From Candidatus Kaiserbacteria bacterium (GTDB lineage: Bacteria; Patescibacteriota; Minisyncoccia; Phycocordibacterales; UBA918), in NCBI GenBank assembly GCA_007116965.1, contig SKHJ01000053.1, positions 1 to 36,158 of the forward strand: a DNA stretch of 36,158 nucleotides, read 5' to 3'. Position numbers and translations under genes: made by a program. Positions 24,636-31,899 of this stretch are shown one piece after another. The first letter of the stretch is position 1. Every line of letters begins with the position of its first letter. The notes beneath the pieces were generated by a model that ran no database searches, was not told the DNA's origin, and saw nothing but the letters and a program-made list of their open reading frames with translations.

Positions 24636-25223
24636 ATGAACACGATCTCATCTGAACAAATAAAAGAGTTGCGTAATCAAACCGGCATTTCAGTGATGCA
24701 GTGCAAAAAAGCACTCGAAGAAACGGGTGGCGATATGGAGAAGGCATTGGTGGTCTTACGTAAGAAAGGAGCCGAAGTAGCGGCCAAGAAATCTGACCGT
24801 GAGTTCGGCGCCGGCGTCATCGGTGTGTATGTTCACAACACCAACGAAGTAGCGGCGATGGTACAGCTGGCCTGTGAGACTGATTTTGTCGCCAAGAATG
24901 AGCAGTTTGTGGCTCTCGCTCGTGACATCGCGATGCAAGTAGCCGCACTCAATCCAACCTTTATCAAGCGTGAAGAGGTAGATGAAGAAGCTCAGGAGGC
25001 TGCCAAGGCAGTTTTTAGTGCCGAAGTACAAGATAAACCGGCAGATCTGCAAGAGAAGATCCTACAAGGCAAGCTTGACGCTTACTTCAAAGAGCAGATA
25101 TTGCTCGAACAGTCGTTTGTTAAGAACCTCGAACAAACCATCGGTGATATGCTGAAAGGGGCTATTCAAGCGTTTGGTGAGAATATTGATGTGATCGCCA
25201 TAGAGCGGCTGTCAGTAAAGTAA
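24636..25223 (+). CDS. tsf: Elongation factor Ts (short form)
   Basis: The 195-residue product is the nucleotide exchange factor for EF-Tu. It has the N-terminal UBA-like domain (IKELRNQTGISVMQCKKALE, GGDMEKALVVLRKKG) and the EF-Tu-contacting LACETDFVAKNEQF motif (about residues 72-87). One core dimer-type domain and a C-terminal EQ-rich segment follow. The length is far below E. coli (283) and resembles the short forms known from other bacteria. The ATG at 24636 is chosen because four extra residues from 24624 precede the UBA start without need. The upstream 95 nt has no clear promoter at a usable position, so it is probably co-transcribed with rpsB. Confidence 0.95.
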   Translation: MNTISSEQIKELRNQTGISVMQCKKALEETGGDMEKALVVLRKKGAEVAAKKSDREFGAGVIGVYVHNTNEVAAMVQLACETDFVAKNEQFVALARDIAMQVAALNPTFIKREEVDEEAQEAAKAVFSAEVQDKPADLQEKILQGKLDAYFKEQILLEQSFVKNLEQTIGDMLKGAIQAFGENIDVIAIERLSVK

Positions 25224-25245
25224 TTTTGGGCAAATTGCCCGTCCT

Positions 25246-25683
25246 ATGTCGACTGTCCTTACAATTTTAGTCGGTGCACTCATGGCAATGTTGGTCATGG
25301 TGCCGATGTGGCGTATTGAACAACGACGAGGACAGCGCGTGATCGCTGTTCGACCCAGGGAAGGGTTGGATATACTGCTCGCGCGTGTGGAGCGACTCCT
25401 CCAGACGAGTGCTTTAGTCTGGCAACGGTACGTATGGCAGTTGGGTTGGCGCTATGTAATACATATCGTGCTACGCTCGCTCCTAGTCGGCATTGCCAAT
25501 CTCTACAACGGCCTATTGACGTATTTTGAGTACAATCGTCGCGCTACCAAGTATCTCAAACGAGATAAACGACGCTGGTTGCAATCTGGCCTATGGTACG
25601 AACTAGACAAGCACAAGCAGGCGGCGGCTTTGACTGAAGAAGAAAAGATCCAGCGCAAGGCCAAAGCTCTGGCTGGTGACTAG
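25246..25683 (+). CDS. Small membrane protein of unknown function
   Basis: The 145-residue product has an N-terminal hydrophobic helix (about residues 5-22) followed by a basic, Trp/Tyr/Arg-rich region with another amphipathic or membrane stretch (about 60-95) and a highly charged C-terminus. The family is not recognised from the sequence. It starts 22 nt after tsf and may belong to the same transcript. The density of Arg and Lys at the C-terminus suggests a cytoplasmic tail, perhaps contacting RNA or ribosomes, but there is no motif to show that. Confidence 0.65.
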   Translation: MSTVLTILVGALMAMLVMVPMWRIEQRRGQRVIAVRPREGLDILLARVERLLQTSALVWQRYVWQLGWRYVIHIVLRSLLVGIANLYNGLLTYFEYNRRATKYLKRDKRRWLQSGLWYELDKHKQAAALTEEEKIQRKAKALAGD

Positions 25684-25698
25684 CGTAGGTAATACTGC

Positions 25699-25727
25699 TT
25701 TACGACACGTGGTGTTTTTGGTATAAC
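25699..25727 (+). promoter_or_regulatory. Promoter (TTTACG, 17 nt, TGG-TATAAC) for tRNA-Thr
   Basis: TTTACG (25699-25704) and TATAAC (25722-25727, preceded by TGG) are 17 nt apart; transcription would begin near 25734, 13 nt before the tRNA. Confidence 0.6.
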
Positions 25728-25746
25728 AGGACGCGCACGAAGTTTC

Positions 25747-25819
25747 GCCACCTTAGCTCAGTTGGTAGAGCAACGGATTTGTAACCCGTAGGTCGTCAGT
25801 TCGAATCTGACAGGTGGCT
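25747..25819 (+). tRNA. tRNA-Thr (anticodon TGT)
   Basis: The cloverleaf is complete: acceptor GCCACCT with AGGTGGC, D stem GCTC/GAGC, T stem GTCAG/CTGAC around TTCGAAT, and anticodon loop TTTGTAA giving anticodon TGT (reads ACA and probably other ACN codons). The anticodon stem ACGGA/CCCGT has an A-C mismatch at the base next to the loop. The discriminator is T, and the CCA end is not encoded (CCG follows), so it must be added after transcription. Confidence 0.96.
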
Positions 25820-25856
25820 CCGATACGAGCGATGCAACGCACAGCGCACAGCGCGA

Positions 25857-25915
25857 GAGACACACAAAATTAGCCGCCGGAAGCTAGCTTACGGGCGGCT
25901 AATTTTGTGTGTCTC
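25857..25915. terminator. Very long perfect hairpin (22-bp stem) after tRNA-Thr
   Basis: Arms 25857-25878 and 25894-25915 are exact reverse complements, with a 15-nt loop that itself contains the palindrome AAGCTAGCTT. The core GCCGCC/GGCGGC followed by TAATTTTGTGTG fits a rho-independent terminator, and AAAATTA on the left arm makes it work on the other strand too. The outer GAGACACAC/GTGTGTCTC pairing makes the stem longer than needed. The rest of 25820-26085 holds no gene that can be supported. Confidence 0.75.
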
Positions 25916-26051
25916 GACCGAGCGTTTAGCTCGGTGTGCGGTATATCCGAGTGAGGCCACACTGTATGCTTGCCGTGAGCGGTTGCTACTTGTTGACATC
26001 ATCGCCTGGCTTTGACTACTACCGTGACTTTATTTCTGACCGCAGAAACGC

Positions 26052-26057
26052 TATACT
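26052..26057 (+). promoter_or_regulatory. Putative -10 box (TATACT) for the glycosyltransferase gene
   Basis: TATACT lies 28 nt before the ATG at 26086 and fixes the likely start: the open frame reaches back to 25936, but those codons lie upstream of the -10. No TG extension and no good -35. Confidence 0.4.
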
Positions 26058-26085
26058 CAGCATACTGGATCTTCCCGCGGTGGCT

Positions 26086-27654
26086 ATGACGAATCATTCA
26101 GAATCTAGCAGCGAACACTTACTACCATACGCCCGGCGACCAGATTTTCACGTTGGTCGAGCGACTGAGTTGACAGGCAGACAGCGCCGTTTGTATCGTC
26201 TCTTAGAGATACTGCCAGGCTTGGCGTCCTGGGTCACCCTGATCGGGGTACTTTTACTCTCAGCCTTTGCGCCGTTTGTGGCGGCGTATTTCATTATTGC
26301 TTTTGCCATCTATTGGATATTGAAAACTTTTTTTCTTTCTTACCACTTGCGTTACAACTGGAAACGCTTGCGCTATAACTTGCAGGTTGACTGGGCGGAT
26401 CGCCTCCAATCAATGCCGCATGAACATATCAATCATTTGGTTATTTTACCCTTCTATAAAGAATCATTTGATGTTGTCAATGGTTCAGTCAAAGCGTTGG
26501 CTGCGGCGAAGACACCTAGCGAGCGAATTTTGGTGGTACTGGCCGTTGAGGAGCGAGCAGGGGAAGAAGCGGCAGCAATCGCACGCGCCGTTGCCAATCG
26601 CTGGGCAGGTACATTTGGTGCCTTTTTAGTCAGTCACCACCCGAGCGGTCTACCTGGCGAGATGGCCGGCAAAGGCTCAAATGCTGCCTATGCCGCTGAA
26701 CAAGCCAGACAACAGATACTTGATGTGAAGGGTTTGAAATACAGTGAGGTGCTTGTATCTATCTTTGATATCGATACGGTCATCTACCCAGATTACTTTA
26801 ATTGTCTCACCTGGCACTTCTTGACGGCGGAGCAACCACTTAAGACCTCATTTCAGCCCATCCCAGTCTTTAATAATAATGTCTGGGAAGCGCCGGCGTT
26901 GTCACGGGTGGTAGCGATGAGTAGTACCTTTTGGGAAATGGTTCAACAAGAACGTCCAGAGCGAATGGCTACCTTTTCGTCTCACTCGGTGAGTTTTCAG
27001 GCACTGTATGAGGTCGGGTACTGGCAGCGAAATATGGTCAGTGAAGATTCACGCATATTTTGGAACTTATTTATAGCTAATAATGGTGATTACCGGGTCA
27101 TACCGCTGTCCTACCCAGTTTCGATGGACGCTAATGTCGGTCGTAATCTGTGGCAGACTATCGCTCAGATCTACCGACAACATCGTCGCTGGACCTATGG
27201 TGTCGAGAATTTTGTCTATGTCATCTACCATTTCGCGCATAACAAAGAGATATCACTGCGACGAAGAATTACTATTGGCTTACAGCAAGCGGAAGGATAT
27301 TGGTCGCTCGTTACCAATCCGATCATGCTCTTTATCCTTGGTTGGGCGCCGATATTCTTGGGCGGACAAGAATTTCACCAAACTGTCCTCTCGTATAATC
27401 TGCCTATTATGGTGCGTGATCTCTTGATTGTGGCAATGTTTGGTTTGGTTTTTTCATCTATCGTGTCACTTTCTTTGATCCCGCCGCGACCCGATGGCGC
27501 GAGTCGTTTCCGTTACGTAGTAATGGCGCTACAGTGGATCATGGTGCCGGCAACGATGATCATCTTCAGTGCTATTCCTGGCCTCGACGCCCAGACGCGC
27601 TTGATGTTGGGCCGGTATATGGGTTTTTGGGTTACACCCAAGAGTCGTCAGTGA
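26086..27654 (+). CDS. Membrane glycosyltransferase, family 2-like
   Basis: The 522-residue protein has a cytoplasmic start, two membrane helices (about residues 43-85), and a catalytic domain with ILPFYKES, a GKGSNAAYAAEQAR segment and a D-x-D in SIFDIDTVIYPDYF. SEDSRIFW and QHRRWTYGVENF follow; the latter is the QxxRW motif of processive GT2 enzymes. Four or so more membrane helices lie at the C-terminus (about 395-515). The plan resembles cellulose/hyaluronan synthase-type enzymes that polymerise and export a polysaccharide; donor sugar and product cannot be read. A start at 25936 is possible but would add 50 residues without family features. Confidence 0.82.
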   Translation: MTNHSESSSEHLLPYARRPDFHVGRATELTGRQRRLYRLLEILPGLASWVTLIGVLLLSAFAPFVAAYFIIAFAIYWILKTFFLSYHLRYNWKRLRYNLQVDWADRLQSMPHEHINHLVILPFYKESFDVVNGSVKALAAAKTPSERILVVLAVEERAGEEAAAIARAVANRWAGTFGAFLVSHHPSGLPGEMAGKGSNAAYAAEQARQQILDVKGLKYSEVLVSIFDIDTVIYPDYFNCLTWHFLTAEQPLKTSFQPIPVFNNNVWEAPALSRVVAMSSTFWEMVQQERPERMATFSSHSVSFQALYEVGYWQRNMVSEDSRIFWNLFIANNGDYRVIPLSYPVSMDANVGRNLWQTIAQIYRQHRRWTYGVENFVYVIYHFAHNKEISLRRRITIGLQQAEGYWSLVTNPIMLFILGWAPIFLGGQEFHQTVLSYNLPIMVRDLLIVAMFGLVFSSIVSLSLIPPRPDGASRFRYVVMALQWIMVPATMIIFSAIPGLDAQTRLMLGRYMGFWVTPKSRQ

Positions 27655-27680
27655 GGTAACCGGCAGGCATGATGGTTATC

Positions 27681-27689
27681 TGGTAATAT
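27681..27689 (+). promoter_or_regulatory. Extended -10 (TGG-TAATAT) for the PEGA-like protein gene
   Basis: TGG plus TAATAT lies 6 nt before the ATG at 27696, so transcription should begin at the start codon itself. Confidence 0.55.
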
Positions 27690-27695
27690 ATTGGT

Positions 27696-28841
27696 ATGTC
27701 TGCCGCGTATCATATGCCGCCACTGGAGCGACGCCACCGCACGGTCTTTTTTTACCTTCTCCTGTTTATTTTTTTGTGTGTAATGCCGTTACTAATACTG
27801 TATGCCAACGGCTATCGGTTCCAACTTTTTTCAGAAGAACCAGTCTTGGTTCTCACTGGGGCCTTGTACATTGCTACGCAAGTTGATGACAGTCAGATAT
27901 TTGTCGATGACAAACCAGTGCAAAACACTCGCTTTTTCCGACGAGCAACGTACGTACAAGGCCTGCTGCCAGGTATCCACCAAGTGCATGTACAAGGAGA
28001 GGGTCTACAGACGTGGGTAAAAAATCTACCAGTGTACGAACAAATGGTGACAGAGGTAGCGGCTTTCACGATACCGGAGATACCGCAGGTGCGACCCATT
28101 ACTTCATACCGTAGCCTAGATGGGCAGCCGGTTTTTCTGGGTTATGAGTCAGTGGTAGAGCTACCGTTTGCCTTTGCGTCAAGTACTGTTTCGGTCACCT
28201 ACAGTCCACAAATAGCAACCAGTAGTTGGGAGAAAAATCCAGAATTCACCTTCTTGACCGAGCGGTTCACTGAGTTGGACCGTCCGGCATGGCCAGTTGA
28301 AGAATTACCGCGGTTTCGTTTTGCTACCACTAGTCCCCAATTAGGTATCGCTACTACCGCTACGTCAACGGTACTACAGAACAACATAGCTTTACTTCGA
28401 CGGGGTGACGAGGTTGTAGCAGAATACCGCGGTACCTTACGCTCCATCCCGTATTATTTCTGCGTACCTTCTGCCCCTTTAGCCCAAATTGCCAGTCATT
28501 ATGGCCAGCATGTAGCCGACGCGCTTGGAGTTGATCCGGCGGCAGCTACGACGACGTTGTTTGAACGGGGGTCGTGGTTTGGTCAGACGTGTCGTTCAGA
28601 GATACGATTAGACCGCAAAGGCCAGACCGTGCACTGGTTTGATTTTGTGCCAGGGAGCCGTGACCTGGTATTGCTCCAGCTTGATACTGGTCTGTATGTC
28701 ACCGAGATCGACGATCGTTCATGGCAGAACCACCAATTACTGTATCCCAATCCAGACATCACGGTTATAGTCGAAGGTGGTCAGGTCATTGTGCAAGACG
28801 GTGATTATTTTGCGGAGCTTAGTCTTGAACTCGGGTCATAA
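27696..28841 (+). CDS. PEGA-like domain membrane-anchored protein
   Basis: The 381-residue product has an N-terminal cytoplasmic stretch, one membrane helix (about residues 18-38) and an extracellular part. A PEGA-like beta domain follows (about 52-130): LTGALYIATQVDDSQIFVDD, LLPGIHQVHVQGEGLQTW, VTEVAAFTIPE. The remainder is beta-rich and resembles the propeller-like C-terminal regions that follow PEGA in CPR bacteria, without recognised repeats. Function is unknown; PEGA domains are usually found in surface or wall-associated proteins. An in-frame ATG at 27714 is a less likely start. Confidence 0.72.
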   Translation: MSAAYHMPPLERRHRTVFFYLLLFIFLCVMPLLILYANGYRFQLFSEEPVLVLTGALYIATQVDDSQIFVDDKPVQNTRFFRRATYVQGLLPGIHQVHVQGEGLQTWVKNLPVYEQMVTEVAAFTIPEIPQVRPITSYRSLDGQPVFLGYESVVELPFAFASSTVSVTYSPQIATSSWEKNPEFTFLTERFTELDRPAWPVEELPRFRFATTSPQLGIATTATSTVLQNNIALLRRGDEVVAEYRGTLRSIPYYFCVPSAPLAQIASHYGQHVADALGVDPAAATTTLFERGSWFGQTCRSEIRLDRKGQTVHWFDFVPGSRDLVLLQLDTGLYVTEIDDRSWQNHQLLYPNPDITVIVEGGQVIVQDGDYFAELSLELGS

Positions 28842-28874
28842 AGACCTAAAAAGGTGGAGTAAGAGCGGTTATTT

Positions 28875-28883
28875 TGCTATGAT
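28875..28883 (+). promoter_or_regulatory. Extended -10 (TGC-TATGAT) for pheS-pheT
   Basis: TGC plus TATGAT lies 9 nt before the pheS ATG; predicted leader about 3 nt. No good -35. Confidence 0.5.
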
Positions 28884-28892
28884 GGTCGCCAT

Positions 28893-29612
28893 ATGTCAGT
28901 TCACGGCCATCAACACCCGTTGACGCAGATGATTGCTGAGATCAACCATATCTTCGCTGAGGTTGGCTTTGTTTTTGCCGAAGGGCCAGAGATCGAGACA
29001 GAGCATTATAATTTTGATCAACTCAATGTCCCTAAGGATCATCCGTCACGCGATATGCAGGATACGTTTTGGTTCAAGCCACAGGATGTGTCTGAGCCGA
29101 CCGTCCTGCGTACACACACCAGTCCGGTGCAGATACGATACATGGAGCAGCATACGCCACCCCTGCGAGCGATTATGCCAGGCAAGGTTTTTCGTAACGA
29201 AGCGACCGATGCGACACACGAGGCCCAATTCTATCAGCTCGAGGGTTTAGAAGTTGGAGAAGGTATTCACTTGGGTCACTTAAAAGGTACCATTGAATAC
29301 TTCTTTAGTCGGTTTTTGGGTGGTGACGTGGAAATCCGCTTTCGGCCAGGCTTCTTTCCGTTTGTTGAACCAGGGGTGGAGGTTGATATGCGGCTACTGT
29401 CTGACACCTCGGCACTGGCTGGTCGCTGGATCGAATTGATGGGAGCGGGGATGGTGCATCCTAACGTGCTGCGAAATGCAGGAGTTGATCCTGAGCAGTT
29501 CTCAGGCTATGCCTTCGGGATGGGTATCGACCGCTTGGCGGTGATGAAGTACGGTATCGATGATATTCGTCATATGTATACCGGTGACTTACGATTTATA
29601 AATCAATTTTAG
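28893..29612 (+). CDS. pheS: Phenylalanine-tRNA ligase alpha subunit, catalytic core only
   Basis: The 239-residue product is the catalytic part of PheRS alpha, which charges tRNA-Phe in an alpha2-beta2 complex. Class II motifs are visible: the NFDQLNVPKDHPSRDMQDTFWF block, VLRTHTSPVQIRYM, PGKVFRNEATDATHEAQFYQLEGL, and the final GYAFGMGIDRLAVMKYGIDDIR (motif 3). The N-terminal tRNA-binding coiled coil of about 85-100 residues found in most bacterial PheS is missing. The previous gene ends only 51 nt upstream, so it was not lost by a frameshift. pheT starts 1 nt after the stop. Confidence 0.95.
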   Translation: MSVHGHQHPLTQMIAEINHIFAEVGFVFAEGPEIETEHYNFDQLNVPKDHPSRDMQDTFWFKPQDVSEPTVLRTHTSPVQIRYMEQHTPPLRAIMPGKVFRNEATDATHEAQFYQLEGLEVGEGIHLGHLKGTIEYFFSRFLGGDVEIRFRPGFFPFVEPGVEVDMRLLSDTSALAGRWIELMGAGMVHPNVLRNAGVDPEQFSGYAFGMGIDRLAVMKYGIDDIRHMYTGDLRFINQF

Positions 29613-29613
29613 T

Positions 29614-31551
29614 ATGTTGGTCTCTTGGAATTGGCTACAAGATTATCTCGGTGAAACCAAACTGACTGCCCAGCAGGCAGCAGAATTACTTGGTACGCAT
29701 GCCTTCGAGCTCGAAAGGGTCGTAGTGACTGATGAGGATACGATCATTGATGTTGATGTCCTGCCCAATCGTTCTTCAGACTGTCTCTCACACCGAGGAA
29801 TTGCGCACGAACTAGCAGTTATTACCGATACCCCGCTGGCTTTTGATCCTTTACAAACACCACCCCAGCTGGCAACTACTGACCAGATTAAGGTAACCAT
29901 TGTTGATCCGCAAGCCTGCCCACGCTTCACTGCTAGTCTGATCACCGACGTGACAGTCAAACCATCGCCTGAATGGCTGCAGAGAAGACTGCGCGCGATT
30001 GGGCAGCGACCTATCAATAACATCGTGGATGCAACCAACTACGTGATGTTTGCGCTTGGGCAGCCGTTGCACGCGTATGACGCTGATTTATTTCCTCAGC
30101 ACGAGGGAGCGTGGCAGTTTACCGTCCGGCGAGCGAGAGTAGGTGAGATCATCTCCCTTTTACCAGAGGGTGAGAAAGAGGTTGAACGAATTGTAGAACT
30201 CACCGGGAGCGAATTGTTGATCGTTGATGGTTCGTCTGATACCCCGATCGGCTTAGCGGGTGTCAAGGGTGGTGCGTTTGCTGGTGTCCATAGCGGCACC
30301 AAGAACATTATCATCGAAGCAGCTCATTTTGATCCCACGCTCACTAGACAAACCGCTCGTGGCTTAGGTATCGTCATCGACGCGAGTAAACGGTTTGAGA
30401 ACGAACCGGCGCGAGACTTACCGGAGTACGCACAAGCGGCTATTGTGGCGCTGATCAAAGATATCGCTGGCGGGTCATTTGTGGGTTGGGTGGATGAGTA
30501 TCTTACCCGCAAGACTAATCCGACTGTAATGTTTCGGCCAGCCCGAGCGGTAGCTATGTTAGGGGTTGACATACCGCCGCCAACGATGCAATCAATTCTT
30601 GCGCGAATCGGTGCAACGGTGGTCAGTGATGGTGATACGTGGCAGGTTACGGGTCCGTGGGAGCGAACCGATCTTTTATTGGAAGAAGACCTGATCGAGG
30701 AGGTGGGACGAATCTACGGCTATGAGCATATTGCGGCTGTGGCGCCGGAGAGGCAACCGCTGACTGCGGTCAACGCCCAGCAATACTACAGTGAACAAAT
30801 CCGTACGATACTGTTGGCCGAAGGCTTCTCTGAGGTGATCACGTCTAGTTTCCGACCGAAAGATCAGATCCAGCTGGCTAATGCGCTTGCGAGCGATAAA
30901 AGTTATTTGCGATCGAATTTGCGTAAAAATATTACCGAAGTACTTGATCGCAATGCAACGTTGCCAGATTTACTCGGAACGACTGATACGCGGGTATTTG
31001 AGCTTGGTACGGTGTTTAGTAAAGACGAGGAGCAGGGTTTAGTTGAGCACACCGCCTTAGCTGTCGGCGTCCGTACCAAAAGTACCGGCTACAGTGGCAA
31101 AGAGGACAAGATCGTAGAGGCGACACTCACCAAACTAAATGAACTAATAGGGGTTACGCCAGACTGGCACATAGAGCAAGGGGTGGCAGAGTGTAACCTA
31201 ACCGCACTACTAACTGCTTTACCGACGCCCAGCGGATACGAGCCGGTAGCGTCAGCCGATCCGGTAACCTACCGACCATTTTCGGTCTATCCGTTCGTGA
31301 CACGGGATATCGCGCTGTGGGTTGACGTCAAACTTTCAGCCGCGGAAGTACAAGCAGAGATCGATGCGCACGCAGGTCCACTGCGGGTGCGGACGACGTT
31401 ATTTGATGAGTTTAGTAAAGATGGCCGCACGAGCTTTGCGTTCCGTCTAGTCTTTCAGTCACACGAAAAAACCCTCGACGGCAGCGAGGTAGATGGCTAT
31501 ATGCAGGCTATCTACGACGCCGCCACGAAGGCAGGTTGGGAGGTCAGATGA
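29614..31551 (+). CDS. pheT: Phenylalanine-tRNA ligase beta subunit, compact form
   Basis: The 645-residue protein begins with the PheT start MLVSWNWLQDYLG and includes the DVDVLPNRSSDCLSHRGIAHEL and RRLRAIGQRPINNIVDATNYVM blocks of the editing/B3-B4 region. A B5 domain (LLEEDLIEEVGRIYGYEHI), a degenerate catalytic-like domain, and a C-terminal anticodon-binding fold (ALWVDVKLSAAEV...LFDEFSKDGRTSFAFRLVFQSHEKTL) follow. Compared with about 795 residues in E. coli, the OB-fold tRNA-binding domain normally inserted near residue 40 is absent: GTHAFELERV runs directly into DVDVLPNR. With the short PheS this makes a minimal PheRS. Overlaps the minus-strand ORF by 8 nt. Confidence 0.95.
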   Translation: MLVSWNWLQDYLGETKLTAQQAAELLGTHAFELERVVVTDEDTIIDVDVLPNRSSDCLSHRGIAHELAVITDTPLAFDPLQTPPQLATTDQIKVTIVDPQACPRFTASLITDVTVKPSPEWLQRRLRAIGQRPINNIVDATNYVMFALGQPLHAYDADLFPQHEGAWQFTVRRARVGEIISLLPEGEKEVERIVELTGSELLIVDGSSDTPIGLAGVKGGAFAGVHSGTKNIIIEAAHFDPTLTRQTARGLGIVIDASKRFENEPARDLPEYAQAAIVALIKDIAGGSFVGWVDEYLTRKTNPTVMFRPARAVAMLGVDIPPPTMQSILARIGATVVSDGDTWQVTGPWERTDLLLEEDLIEEVGRIYGYEHIAAVAPERQPLTAVNAQQYYSEQIRTILLAEGFSEVITSSFRPKDQIQLANALASDKSYLRSNLRKNITEVLDRNATLPDLLGTTDTRVFELGTVFSKDEEQGLVEHTALAVGVRTKSTGYSGKEDKIVEATLTKLNELIGVTPDWHIEQGVAECNLTALLTALPTPSGYEPVASADPVTYRPFSVYPFVTRDIALWVDVKLSAAEVQAEIDAHAGPLRVRTTLFDEFSKDGRTSFAFRLVFQSHEKTLDGSEVDGYMQAIYDAATKAGWEVR

Positions 31552-31789
31552 TTTGGTGGTTTACCAACTCCCAGATAGTGATGCGACATTCTGGATCAGT
31601 CAATCTTATGCCGCATGCTAGCATCTCGGCATCATTACGCCGAAGTAGTTGCGGATCAGGGTAAATGGTGAATTTGCCTCGGAACAGTCTAGTGAGACCG
31701 CTCCGGTAACCCCACCAACCGCTGGTATGGCGATCAGCAAAGTGTAACGCCACAAACCCATTTTGTTGGGCGTAAGGTGTGCCTTGCAT
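31544..31789 (-). CDS. Small hypothetical protein with a clear Shine-Dalgarno sequence
   Basis: The 81-residue product (MQGTPYAQQNGFVALHFADR and onward) is not recognised. It has no signal peptide or membrane helix and contains two adjacent Trp and several Tyr, Arg and Gly residues. Its codons look like those of the neighbours. Just before the ATG there is an AGGAG at 6 nt, which is unusual here because most genes in this window have no such site. The ORF fills most of the 348-nt space between pheT and gyrB. It could be a real small gene or chance; another overlapping minus-strand ORF at 31618-31845 has no such support. Confidence 0.5.
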   Translation of the reverse strand: MQGTPYAQQNGFVALHFADRHTSGWWGYRSGLTRLFRGKFTIYPDPQLLRRNDAEMLACGIRLTDPECRITIWELVNHQII

Positions 31790-31795
31790 AGTCCT

Positions 31796-31800
31796 CTCCT
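31796..31800 (-). promoter_or_regulatory. Shine-Dalgarno (AGGAG) before the small minus-strand ORF
   Basis: AGGAG followed by AGGACT and ATG on the minus strand, spacing 6 nt. A TATAGA (31802-31807 on the minus strand) lies next to it, too close to the start to be a normal -10 with this leader, and has no -35. Confidence 0.45.
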
Positions 31801-31858
31801 GTCTATAGTTTCCGCCTCAAAATTAGCATATTTCAAGGCAGGCACAAGGGCGAGAGTA

Positions 31859-31867
31859 TGGTATAAT
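31859..31867 (+). promoter_or_regulatory. Extended -10 (TGG-TATAAT) for gyrB
   Basis: TGG with a consensus TATAAT lies 32 nt before the gyrB ATG; predicted leader about 26 nt and A/T-rich. No recognisable -35. Confidence 0.6.
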
Positions 31868-31899
31868 GACTGCTGTTTATTTATTAAATTCTATTCTGC

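Noticed and set aside
24613..24640. TTGACA upstream of tsf
   Set aside because: The best -10 at normal spacing would overlap the tsf start codon, which cannot serve this gene; more likely a chance match.
28842..28892. Possible lost N-terminal part of pheS (frameshift)
   Set aside because: Only 51 nt separate it from the previous gene and they contain a -10 box; there is no room for the missing coiled coil.
31618..31845. Alternative minus-strand ORF in the pheT-gyrB gap
   Set aside because: Overlaps the better supported ORF at 31544-31789 in another frame and has no ribosome site or promoter.
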